DNA of 64,000 bases from Phytoactinopolyspora halotolerans (GTDB lineage: Bacteria > Actinomycetota > Actinomycetes > Jiangellales > Jiangellaceae). Location of the stretch: NCBI RefSeq assembly GCF_010550675.1, contig NZ_JAAGOA010000001.1:62001-126000 (forward strand), in the 5' to 3' direction. Below the pieces are notes generated by a model. That model did not search any database, was not told where the DNA came from, and saw only the letters and a list, made by a program, of their open reading frames with translations. The position numbers were made by a program, and so were the translations under genes. Below, one piece after another: positions 26,481 through 34,361 of this stretch (position 1 is its first letter; each line of letters begins with the position of its first letter).

Positions 26481-27430
26481 GCCGGGAGATCGTGCTGGTC
26501 GGGCGAGCACTCGGGGCGCCGTCTGCCGAGCGGGCCCTCGGAGACCTGGCGAGCAGGCTGGCGGAACGCCTGAACGCACAGCTACACCTAGACGTACGGA
26601 TAGACACCGCCATGCTCGATCACGGCGAGCGCTCGCTGCACGACGCCCTCGATGGCTGCCTCGACTCAGGCGCTGACCACGTGCTGGTGGTGCCGGTGCA
26701 GATCCCTCGCGACCGTTATCTGGAGACGTGGACCGCGAAGGCCATCGCCCATTGGCGCGAGCGGGGGGCGGCACGGGTGGCCGGCGCCCGCGGCGCCGTC
26801 CCCGACGTCCGGATCGCTGCTCCCGTCAGCCAGACGGCCGAGCTGGTGCAGGCGTTGTGCGCGGTGGTGGACGGCCCGAGCCGGGCGGTCACTGAGTCTC
26901 CGGAGTCGTTCCGCAGTCCGAGCTGGTCCGATCTCGGCGAGCACCGCCATCATGTGCTCGTCTGCCGCGGTCCGCGCTGCTCGTCGCACGGCAGTCCGGC
27001 GGTGGCCGACGCGCTCGGCGCCTGCCTGCGGGACGGTCCGGTGGGATACGACGACGTCCTGGTGACGAACACCGGCTGCCTGGTGCCGTGCAATCTCGGG
27101 CCGATCGTCGTCGTTCAGCCCGACGACGTCTGGTACACGTCCGTCGACGCCGACGCCGTCCGGCGCATCGTCGACGACCACCTGGCCGGCGGCCGCGTCG
27201 TCGAAGATCTGTGTACGCCTCGAAGCCGCCGTTCCGCACCGCACGAGACACCTGTCGAGGAGCACCACGCTTCCGTGGAGCCACCGGGGCAGCGGCACCA
27301 AGCCTCCATGCGGCCGCCCGAACAACACCAAGCCTCCACGGTGCCAACAGGGCAGCGGCACCAAGCCTCCACGGTGCCGCCCGAACAACACCATGCTTCC
27401 ATGATGTCGACCCCCCAGGAGAACGCATGA
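26477..27430 (+). CDS. CbiX-like / [2Fe-2S] ferredoxin fusion with His-rich repeat tail
   Basis: A 317-residue three-part protein. Residues 1-135 resemble one half of a CbiX-type chelatase, but the usual GHGS/T histidine loop is replaced by VGRALGAPS, so the chelatase site looks lost. Residues about 155-240 are a thioredoxin-fold [2Fe-2S] ferredoxin with cysteines in VCRGPRC and TGCLVPC. The last 50 residues are a histidine-rich repeat (HQAS..P..Q units, seven His), possibly for cobalt or nickel. ATGA overlaps on both sides place it between BtuD and ChlID. It could store or hand on cobalt, or feed electrons to CobG; neither is shown. Confidence 0.75.
   Translation: MSREIVLVGRALGAPSAERALGDLASRLAERLNAQLHLDVRIDTAMLDHGERSLHDALDGCLDSGADHVLVVPVQIPRDRYLETWTAKAIAHWRERGAARVAGARGAVPDVRIAAPVSQTAELVQALCAVVDGPSRAVTESPESFRSPSWSDLGEHRHHVLVCRGPRCSSHGSPAVADALGACLRDGPVGYDDVLVTNTGCLVPCNLGPIVVVQPDDVWYTSVDADAVRRIVDDHLAGGRVVEDLCTPRSRRSAPHETPVEEHHASVEPPGQRHQASMRPPEQHQASTVPTGQRHQASTVPPEQHHASMMSTPQENA
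27263..27403 (+). repeat. 63-bp coding repeat, His-rich
   Basis: Alternating 33- and 30-base units (27263-27295, 27296-27325, 27326-27358, 27359-27388, then a partial one), each starting CACCA(A/C/T)GC(C/T)TCC. The higher-order period is 63 bases and the frame is kept throughout, so the repeat is selected or at least tolerated at the protein level. Confidence 0.85.
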
Positions 27431-29649
27431 GCTCCCGGTTTCCGTTCACGGCCGTCGTCGGCATGGAGGACCTGCGCCTGGCGCTGATCCTCTCCGCGGT
27501 CTCACCCTCCACCGGCGGAGTGCTGGTTCGAGGTGAGAAAGGCACCGCCAAGTCGACCATGGTGCGCGCGCTCGCGGGTCTGCTGCCGCCGGTTGACGTC
27601 GTAGCCGGCTGCCGGTTCTCGTGCGCTCCGAAGAACCCGGATCCGGACTGCCCGGACGGGCCGCACACAGACGCCGACGACGCGCTCAGCCGTCCGGCCC
27701 GGCTCGTCGAGCTGCCCGTCGGGGCGTCGGAGGACCGGGTGCTCGGCTCCATCCACCTGGAACGGGCGTTGTCGGACGGCGTGACCGCCTACGAGCCCGG
27801 GCTGCTGGCCGCCGCCCACCGCGGCATCCTGTACGTGGACGAGGTGAACCTCCTCCACGACCATCTGGTGGATGCGTTGCTGGACGCGGCGGCCATGGGC
27901 ACGGTGACGGTCGAGCGGGAGCATGTCTCCGTCTCGCACGCGTCGCGGTTCGTCATGGTCGGCACCATGAACCCCGAGGAAGGCGAGCTGCGGCCACAGC
28001 TGCTCGACCGGTTCGGACTCACCGTGGAGGTGACCGCGAGCCGGGATCCGGCGGTCCGGGCCGACGTCGTCCGCTCCCGGCTCGCCTACGAGGCGGACCC
28101 CGCCGGTTTCGCCGCACAGTACGCCGACAGCGAGCGTCGGCTGTCCGCCGAGATCGCGGCGGCGCGGAACCGGCTCGGCGACGTAGTCCTCACCGACGCG
28201 GCACTCCAGCAGATCACCGAGGTCTGCGCCGCGTTCGAGGTCGACGGGATGCGCGCGGACCTGATCACTGCGCAGACGGCGATCGCACACGCGGCCTGGT
28301 CCGGGCGGACGATGGTCGAGACCGAGGACGTCCGCGCCGCGGCCCGGCTGGCGCTTCCGCACCGCCGGCGGCGGAACCCGTTCGACGCTCCCGGGGTCGA
28401 CGAGGAGGAGCTGGAACAGGTGCTGCGGGACACCGCCCCCGACGACGGTCCCGGGCCGGACGGTCCGGAGCCCGGTGGTCGAGAGCCGGACGATCCCGGG
28501 CCGGACGGTCGAGGGCCAGAGGATCCCCGACCCGACGATCCCGGACCCAACGATCCGGGCCCGGGTGGCGGACCGGACGCGGGCCCGGGTGGGCCGCCCG
28601 ACGGGGAGCCCGGTTCCGGGCCGGGCGACGACGCCGCGGCGACCCGCGCGGCTGCCACCACCTCCTCCGGTGCCGGCAGCGAGGAGGACACGTCCCCGAC
28701 CGGCGGACGAGCGGGCAACGGCGACATCCAGGGCGCCGGCTCCCCGTACCAGGCACGGTTGCTCACCGTCGCCGGGCAGGGCGCGGGCGCCCAGGGGCGT
28801 CGGTCCAAAGCGATCACCGGCAACGGCCGGACGATCGGAGCGCGACATCCGCAGGTGGGCGAGTCCGGAAGCCCGCATCTGGTAGCCACGTTGCTGGCCG
28901 CCGCACCTCACCAGCGGCACCGCCAGGATACAGACCACGCTCCCTCGCGCCTGGCAGACCACGACGCGCCGGCGATCACGGACGATCCGCCGCCGTGCAG
29001 GCGCCGCCCGAGGGTCCGGCTGCGCCACGAGGACCTGCGGCTCGCGGTCCGTGAAGGGCGCGAAGGCAACCTGGTGCTGTTCTGCGTCGACGCATCCGGC
29101 TCCATGGGGGCACGGCAGCGGATGCGCGAGGTGAAGGCGGGGATCCTGTCCCTGCTCCTCGATGCCTACCAGCGCCGGGACAAGGTCGGTCTGGTCACCT
29201 TCCGCGCAGGCGATGCCGAGCTGGCCCTACCGCCCACGTCCAGCGTGGAGACGGCCGCCGCCCGGCTGGAATCGCTGCCGACCGGTGGACGTACCCCGCT
29301 GGCGGAAGGGCTGGCTGAGACGGCGCGCGTCGTTGCTGTGGAGGCGGTGCGGGATCCGCGTCGGCGGCCGCTGGTGGTGGTCGTCACCGACGGGCGGGCT
29401 ACTGCCGGCGCTGATGCCGTGGCGCGTTCGCGCACCGCAGCGGCGTCGCTCGCCCGCGAGTTGTATCGGAGGCGGGGAACGGCCGTCGTGGTGGACTGCG
29501 AGACCGGGTTCGTCCGGCTGGGACTGGCCGAATCGCTCGCTGCCCACCTCAACGCCCAGCACCTACCCGACCTTTCCATGATCATGAACACTAACCGTTC
29601 ACATAGCACGGGAAGTGTTCATGATCATCGGGTGAAGGGAGCAGCGTAA
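27427..29649 (+). CDS. Fused ChlI/ChlD-type chelatase AAA+ and VWA protein
   Basis: A 740-residue protein. Residues 1-330 are a ChlI/BchI-like AAA+ ATPase (Walker A GEKGTAKST at 36-44, Walker B ILYVDEVN, a cysteine-rich SCAPKNPDPDC insert). Residues about 338-402 are a Pro/Asp/Gly-rich linker. Residues about 545-725 are a VWA domain with MIDAS DASGSMG starting at Asp555. It supplies both activities that CobS and CobT give CobN, so it is the likely ATPase partner for cobalt insertion; true magnesium chelation is unlikely as no ChlH-type context is present. The final 24 residues are encoded by palindromic element copy B and are probably not ancestral. Confidence 0.9.
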   Translation: MSSRFPFTAVVGMEDLRLALILSAVSPSTGGVLVRGEKGTAKSTMVRALAGLLPPVDVVAGCRFSCAPKNPDPDCPDGPHTDADDALSRPARLVELPVGASEDRVLGSIHLERALSDGVTAYEPGLLAAAHRGILYVDEVNLLHDHLVDALLDAAAMGTVTVEREHVSVSHASRFVMVGTMNPEEGELRPQLLDRFGLTVEVTASRDPAVRADVVRSRLAYEADPAGFAAQYADSERRLSAEIAAARNRLGDVVLTDAALQQITEVCAAFEVDGMRADLITAQTAIAHAAWSGRTMVETEDVRAAARLALPHRRRRNPFDAPGVDEEELEQVLRDTAPDDGPGPDGPEPGGREPDDPGPDGRGPEDPRPDDPGPNDPGPGGGPDAGPGGPPDGEPGSGPGDDAAATRAAATTSSGAGSEEDTSPTGGRAGNGDIQGAGSPYQARLLTVAGQGAGAQGRRSKAITGNGRTIGARHPQVGESGSPHLVATLLAAAPHQRHRQDTDHAPSRLADHDAPAITDDPPPCRRRPRVRLRHEDLRLAVREGREGNLVLFCVDASGSMGARQRMREVKAGILSLLLDAYQRRDKVGLVTFRAGDAELALPPTSSVETAAARLESLPTGGRTPLAEGLAETARVVAVEAVRDPRRRPLVVVVTDGRATAGADAVARSRTAAASLARELYRRRGTAVVVDCETGFVRLGLAESLAAHLNAQHLPDLSMIMNTNRSHSTGSVHDHRVKGAA
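29576..29630. repeat. Palindromic intergenic element, copy B
   Basis: Inverted repeat with arms at 29578-29598 and 29608-29628 (19 of 21 pairs) and loop TCACATAGC, the reverse complement of the copy A loop. The element is thus copy A turned round, with two changes. It lies inside the 3' end of the ChlID gene, upstream of the stop codon and just before cobO. Confidence 0.85.
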
Positions 29650-29651
29650 CC

Positions 29652-30266
29652 ATGCCGCAGGGACAGCCGGCCGTCGTGCCGCATGACGGCCTCACCACTC
29701 GCCAGCGCCGCAACCGCCCGCTGGTGATCGTGCACACGGGCGAAATGAAGGGGAAGTCGACGGCCGCGTTCGGCACGGCGCTGCGCGGCTGGAACCAGGG
29801 CTGGGACATCGGTGTGTTCCAGTTCGTCAAGTCGGCGAAGTGGCGCGTCGGCGAGGAGACGGCGTTCCGCGCGCTCGGCAGGCTGCACGCCGAGACCGGT
29901 GAGGGCGGGCCGGTCGAGTGGCACAAGATGGGCGAGGGTTGGTCCTGGTCCCGGAAGAAGGGCACCGAGCAGGACCACGCGGCGGCCGCTGCCGAGGGAT
30001 GGCGGGAGATCGCCTCCCGGCTCGCCGCCGAACGGCACACGCTCTACGTGCTGGACGAATTCACCTACCCCCTCCACTGGGGCTGGGTGGACGTGGACGA
30101 AGTGGTGGAGACGTTGCGCACCCGGCCCGGCCACCAACACGTGATCATCACCGGCCGCAACGCTCCTCCCACCCTGGTCGAGGCCGCGGACCTGGTACTG
30201 GAGACCACCAAGGTGAAGCACCCCATGGACACCGGCCAGAAGGGCCAACGCGGGATCGAGTGGTGA
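29652..30266 (+). CDS. cobO: Cob(I)yrinic acid a,c-diamide adenosyltransferase CobO
   Basis: A 204-residue CobA/CobO-type corrinoid adenosyltransferase, transferring the 5'-deoxyadenosyl group of ATP to Co(I). The variant P-loop TGEMKGKSTAAFG spans residues 29-40, followed by the WNQGWDIGVFQFVKSAKW segment and the LYVLDEFTYPLHWGWVD Walker-B-like region. It starts 2 bases after the ChlID stop and overlaps the next gene by 4 bases (GTGA), so it belongs to the same long operon. Confidence 0.95.
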   Translation: MPQGQPAVVPHDGLTTRQRRNRPLVIVHTGEMKGKSTAAFGTALRGWNQGWDIGVFQFVKSAKWRVGEETAFRALGRLHAETGEGGPVEWHKMGEGWSWSRKKGTEQDHAAAAAEGWREIASRLAAERHTLYVLDEFTYPLHWGWVDVDEVVETLRTRPGHQHVIITGRNAPPTLVEAADLVLETTKVKHPMDTGQKGQRGIEW

Positions 30267-31354
30267 CCACGGTGATGACTCGTGCATGCACTGACGGTTC
30301 CGACACCTTCGACCTCAACCACCACGGCGACGCCGACGCCGCGCCGGGACTGATCGACCTCGCGGTCAACGTCCGGGCCGGGATGCCGCCGCAGTGGTTG
30401 CGCCGACGGCTGTCCGCCGCACTCGACGATGTGGCCGCTTACCCGGACGCCCGGGCGGCCACCGAGGCGATCTCCGCCCGACATGGCCGATCTCTCGACG
30501 AGGTGCTGCCGACCGCCGGCGGTGCTGAGGCGTTCACCTTGATCGCACGTGGACTGCGGCCAGGTGTCGAGGTGCGGCGGCCCGTCGTCGTGCATCCGCA
30601 GTTCACCGAACCAGAGGTCGCGCTGACCGCGGCCGGGCACGCCGTCAGCCGTACCGTCCTCAGCTCCGACGACGGATTCACGTTCGACGCCACATCCGTG
30701 CCGGACGACGCCGACCTGGTGGTCATCGGGAACCCGACCAACCCCACGTCCGTGTTGCACCCCGCGGCCACCATCGAGCCGCTCGCGCGACCGGGCCGGG
30801 TACTCGTCGTCGACGAGGCGTTCATGGACGCGGTACCGGGCGAGACCGAGTCGCTGGCCGGGCGGTGCGACGTCCCGGGGCTGGTGGTGCTGCGGAGTCT
30901 GACCAAGACCTGGGGGCTGGCCGGGATCCGCGCTGGTTATCTTCTGGGGCCGGCAGAACTCGTCGAGCGGTTCCGCTCCGTGCAGCCGCCCTGGTCGGTG
31001 TCGAGTCTGGCCGTCGAGGCCATGCGCGCATGCATGGAACGCGCGGCGCTCGACCAGGCCGAGCGGCTCGCCGTCGTCGACGAGCCGGTCCGGCGCTGGG
31101 TCGCCGAGCGTCTCCGGCAACTCGGCGGCGCGGTCGTGCCTCATGCTCGCGCGCCATTCCTCCTGGTCAGGTTCCCCCGTGGAGACGAACTCAGACGGAG
31201 CCTCCGCGACGCGGGCTGGGCCGTGCGACGAGGTGATACCTTCCCCGGCCTCGGGCCGGACTGGATGCGCATCGCGGTCCGCGACGAACCCACCATGAGC
31301 CGATTCCTCGACCAGCTCTCCCGTCATTTCACACCCTTACGGCCAGCGAGTTGA
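30263..31354 (+). CDS. cobC: CobC-like PLP aminotransferase / threonine-phosphate decarboxylase
   Basis: A 363-residue fold-type I PLP enzyme related to histidinol-phosphate aminotransferase and to CobC/CobD, which make the (R)-1-aminopropan-2-ol arm by decarboxylating threonine phosphate. The PLP lysine is K215 in RSLTKTWGLAGIRAGY; VIGNPTNPTSV and VVDEAFMDAVPGE are also conserved. GTG 30263 overlaps the cobO stop. Position after cobO supports the cobalamin role, though sequence alone does not separate decarboxylase from aminotransferase. Its last 26 bases overlap the end of the convergent AbiEii-like gene. Confidence 0.82.
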   Translation: MTTVMTRACTDGSDTFDLNHHGDADAAPGLIDLAVNVRAGMPPQWLRRRLSAALDDVAAYPDARAATEAISARHGRSLDEVLPTAGGAEAFTLIARGLRPGVEVRRPVVVHPQFTEPEVALTAAGHAVSRTVLSSDDGFTFDATSVPDDADLVVIGNPTNPTSVLHPAATIEPLARPGRVLVVDEAFMDAVPGETESLAGRCDVPGLVVLRSLTKTWGLAGIRAGYLLGPAELVERFRSVQPPWSVSSLAVEAMRACMERAALDQAERLAVVDEPVRRWVAERLRQLGGAVVPHARAPFLLVRFPRGDELRRSLRDAGWAVRRGDTFPGLGPDWMRIAVRDEPTMSRFLDQLSRHFTPLRPAS

Positions 31355-32273
31355 CTGAGGCGTCGATACGTTCAATCCAGTGGTTGAGCTCTTCCACAGC
31401 CTCACCCAATCCCATGGTCATCCCCACCTGTTCGGCATGGATCGGAAAGCTGGCTTCCCACGGGGCGTGTGCGACAACAGTCGGTGGCCATGCGCGGATC
31501 GGGATGTTGCCGAGGCGTGTGGCGTCATCCGCGCGGGTTTTGAAGATGTGCAAGCAAGCGGCATGTAGGACAGAGAGGTCAGCCTCTGGAGGGTAGAAGG
31601 CGTCGCGAATGAGGATCAGGTCGACAACGTCGCGTGCACGCTCGTTCAGGTGAAACGGCGGGTCGTGTGGATCGGTGCAGGCGTGGAGCTTCTGTGCGAC
31701 CTGGTAGTCAAGGACGATTCCGGTGAATGCACTCGGCGAGGGCAGACCGAAATGGTGGAGTTCAGGGGCGGGAAGACACTCCACTTCTTGACCCGCGCGC
31801 CCCTCGTCTGGGGCGACTTCCACATCAACGCTGCGCCATACTGCGCCACGAAGCAGAAGCTTCACGCTGAAACGGCGAGGTTTGACAACGCGTTTGGCGT
31901 TGTCGATGACGTCAACGGCTGTCCGCTCGAGCTGGATCGTTCCCCACGGCTCCTGAAATACCTCATCTAGCCGACTGAGAAACTCATCGAAGTCGCCTCG
32001 GAACAGGGTATCGATGTCCTTGGTCGATCGTGCCCTGAGGCCGAGCTTGTGCTCCATGTATGCGCCGCCCTTAAGCAGGAAGCATGCGTTGCCATCTTCG
32101 TGGTGTGCGCGCTGAAGCGCCGCAATGACGATTGAAGAAGCAACGATCCAGCCGAGGCGGCGCGAAGCCATATCCGTGGCCTTCTGTGCCTGTTGAATCC
32201 AGGTGTCAAGCGCCCGCTTGGTACTCGGCGTCTTGCCGCGGTCGGGCAGTGTCGCGAAGAGCCGGTCAGTCAT
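31329..32273 (-). CDS. AbiEii-type nucleotidyltransferase toxin
   Basis: A 314-residue protein of the AbiEii/AbiGii nucleotidyltransferase family, the toxin half of type IV-like AbiE toxin-antitoxin and phage-defence pairs. The active site is visible as LLKGGAYMEHKLGLRARSTKDID: Lys68-Gly-Gly, Arg82, Asp86 and Asp88. It follows the AbiEi-like gene with a 4-base overlap. The DNA here is visibly poorer in GC than its neighbours, and the gene ends inside the 3' end of the cobC-like gene on the other strand, both hinting at acquisition. Targets (probably tRNA ends) are inferred from the family. Confidence 0.85.
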   Translation of the reverse strand: MTDRLFATLPDRGKTPSTKRALDTWIQQAQKATDMASRRLGWIVASSIVIAALQRAHHEDGNACFLLKGGAYMEHKLGLRARSTKDIDTLFRGDFDEFLSRLDEVFQEPWGTIQLERTAVDVIDNAKRVVKPRRFSVKLLLRGAVWRSVDVEVAPDEGRAGQEVECLPAPELHHFGLPSPSAFTGIVLDYQVAQKLHACTDPHDPPFHLNERARDVVDLILIRDAFYPPEADLSVLHAACLHIFKTRADDATRLGNIPIRAWPPTVVAHAPWEASFPIHAEQVGMTMGLGEAVEELNHWIERIDASVNSLAVRV

Positions 32274-32821
32274 GTGGCTGCCTCCAGTTGGTGGAGGAAG
32301 CGGTCGCGCGCTTCCGTGTCGATCAGACCCCGATCATGAGCCTTGTGCACAGCCTGACGAGCAAGATGGGAAGGTGTCACGTGAATTGTTTGCTCAATTG
32401 CGGTTGACGGCGTGACTGCTGGTATGCCCTCGAACCATCCGATCTGGTCAGCATCGAGATCTGCTGAGTGGATAACGTAGAGCTCGCCACCGCGCCTTCG
32501 GAGACGGTGACCGCGCGGAATGGTCATATGGATCTTCGCAGGGTTCACGTCGCCGAGTTCGTAAAGGTCGAGAATTGTCTCGTGGCTGAGGACTCCATGC
32601 CCGCCTGCCCACAGCGTTGCGAGCATGTAGGGATCGAGTTGTGTGACTGGGTACCTCGGAAAGCGGTAGACGCCGTGCCCGACTTTCTCCAACTGGCCAC
32701 GGTGTGCCAGCTTCCCCAGTTCGACGACGTTGATGTCGAGCGCGCGGGCATCACGGCTGGTGACGTAGCCATATTGATCGAGAGCAACATCCCATAGCTG
32801 CGCCTGGATCTTGCCAGCCAT
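32270..32821 (-). CDS. AbiEi-type antitoxin/transcriptional regulator
   Basis: A 183-residue AbiEi-like antitoxin. The N-terminal winged helix (VALDQYGYVTSRDARALDINVVELGKL) is followed by LEKVGHGVYRFPRYP and the DUF-type C-terminal half with GIPAVTPSTAIEQTI. Antitoxins of this family repress their own promoter and neutralise the nucleotidyltransferase. ATG 32821 was chosen because GGAGG lies 8 bases upstream; a GTG at 32830 is an alternative. A perfect palindrome sits just before it. Confidence 0.85.
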   Translation of the reverse strand: MAGKIQAQLWDVALDQYGYVTSRDARALDINVVELGKLAHRGQLEKVGHGVYRFPRYPVTQLDPYMLATLWAGGHGVLSHETILDLYELGDVNPAKIHMTIPRGHRLRRRGGELYVIHSADLDADQIGWFEGIPAVTPSTAIEQTIHVTPSHLARQAVHKAHDRGLIDTEARDRFLHQLEAAT

Positions 32822-32834
32822 CCCATCCACCTCC

Positions 32835-32868
32835 GCCAAAAGTTTACCACTACTGGTAAACTTTTGGC
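32835..32868. promoter_or_regulatory. Palindromic operator of the AbiE operon
   Basis: GCCAAAAGTTTACCA (32835-32849), loop CTAC, then its perfect complement to 32868. It lies 14 bases upstream of the antitoxin start and includes TAAACT, a possible -10 box. AbiEi proteins are known to bind inverted repeats at their own promoters, so this is the likely autoregulatory operator. Confidence 0.7.
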
Positions 32869-33011
32869 ACCGCGGTCGGGCTGGCCGAGGCGCTCCCGCA
32901 CCTGGAGTACTCCGAGATGCCCGCACGCGGGCACTGTACGGCGGCCGCCACTCCTGTTACGATCCCATTCATCGGGTCACCGTCCCATTGATCGACACAG
33001 GAGTCGATGCA

Positions 33012-34361
33012 ATGCACGCCAACGGAAAACCACCCTCCAGACGCACCTTCCTCCGGCTCGGCGCCGCTCTCGCGGCCGGGGCAGCCGCCCCGCTCTCCGC
33101 CTGCGCCGGCCCCGACCTCTCGGCCGCCGATCCTCCGTCTGCCTCCGACAGCTACGACGGCCCACCGCTGACGCTACGGTTCTGGAACGGACTCACCGGG
33201 GCGGACGGCGCCATGATGCGCGAACTGCTCAGGGAGTTCAGCGAGCAGCGCCCGAACATTACCGTCCAGATGTTCGCCATGCCGTGGGACGCGTTCTACC
33301 GGAAGTTCCCCGCCGCCGTCGCCAGTGGGCTGGCCCCGGATATCGGGCTCATGCAGAACTTCCACGTCGCGACGAACGCGGCGCGCGGCGTCATCATCCC
33401 GCTCGACGAGGTCGCCGACCGCCTCGGTCTGACCGAGGCCGGCTTCGCCGAGACGGTCTGGCGCTCGGGCATCTTCAATGGCCGCCGCTTCTCGATTCCG
33501 CTCGATGTCTGGCCAGACAGCCTCTTCTACAACCGGCGTGTTCTCGCCCACGCCGGACTCGACCCCGACGACCCACCCCGCGACCGCGTCAGCTACGAAG
33601 AAGCGCTCGAGGCCCTCGCCGAGAACGGCGTCGCCGGCCACTGGCTCCCGGCCGTTGACCCGCAAGGGGTCGGCCGCGGCTTCGACAGTCTCCAATGGCA
33701 GATGGGCGGAGATCTCTACGACGCCGACGGCGGCCGGGCGCTCTTCAACGGCCCGGAGGCAGTGGAGGCCCTCACCTGGCAGCGCGAACGCATCGTCACC
33801 GGGCAGAGCCCTCGCAACGTGAACGGCGGTGACGCCAACGTCGCCTTCAAGAACGACCTCAACGCGTTCATGTGGGGTGGCCCGGGAGCGCTGATCAACG
33901 ACTTCTCCGCCGTCGAGGATCTCGACTGGGGCGTCGTCCCGCTGCCCACGATCGGCGCCGCGCCGGCGTCGTTCGCCGGTTCTCACCAGTTCGTCATCAT
34001 GCGACAACACGAGTTCGACGCCGCCCGCCTCTCGGCGACCTACACGTTCCTGTCGTGGATCAGCGCGAACTCCGTCAAATGGGCGGACGCCGGCCCCGTA
34101 CCCGCTCGCCAGGACGCCGTGGACAGCCCCGAATTCTCCGAGCTTCCCGCACAGTCCTCCGTCGCACAGGCGCTCTCCGACGTCCGGTTCTATCCGCTCA
34201 TCCCCGGAATCTTCGAGGTGCAGTCGACCATCCTCTACCCCGCGATCAGCGACGTTCTCCTGCTCAACGCCGATCCACAACAGGCCCTGGACGACGCCGC
34301 CCGGCAGGCGGAATCCCTCCTCGCGGAGAACAAGCAGAAGTACGCGGAGGTGATGACATGA
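33012..34361 (+). CDS. Sugar ABC transporter substrate-binding lipoprotein
   Basis: A 449-residue family 1 extracellular solute-binding protein. The N-terminus combines a twin-arginine motif (SRRTFLRLG) with a lipobox (LSAC, Cys31), so it is probably Tat-exported and lipid-anchored. The mature part begins LTLRFWNGLTGADGAMMRELLREF, typical of carbohydrate binders. ATG 33012 has AGGAG nine bases upstream. It overlaps the first permease by 4 bases. Genes downstream (kduI, kduD) suggest a uronic acid or oligouronide as ligand; no ATPase gene is in the operon, so a shared MsiK-like ATPase is likely. Confidence 0.88.
   Translation: MHANGKPPSRRTFLRLGAALAAGAAAPLSACAGPDLSAADPPSASDSYDGPPLTLRFWNGLTGADGAMMRELLREFSEQRPNITVQMFAMPWDAFYRKFPAAVASGLAPDIGLMQNFHVATNAARGVIIPLDEVADRLGLTEAGFAETVWRSGIFNGRRFSIPLDVWPDSLFYNRRVLAHAGLDPDDPPRDRVSYEEALEALAENGVAGHWLPAVDPQGVGRGFDSLQWQMGGDLYDADGGRALFNGPEAVEALTWQRERIVTGQSPRNVNGGDANVAFKNDLNAFMWGGPGALINDFSAVEDLDWGVVPLPTIGAAPASFAGSHQFVIMRQHEFDAARLSATYTFLSWISANSVKWADAGPVPARQDAVDSPEFSELPAQSSVAQALSDVRFYPLIPGIFEVQSTILYPAISDVLLLNADPQQALDDAARQAESLLAENKQKYAEVMT

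Noticed and set aside
27263-27403. CRISPR-like array
   Set aside because: Units are 30-33 bases with no unique spacers, keep the reading frame and encode a His-rich tail, so it is a coding tandem repeat.
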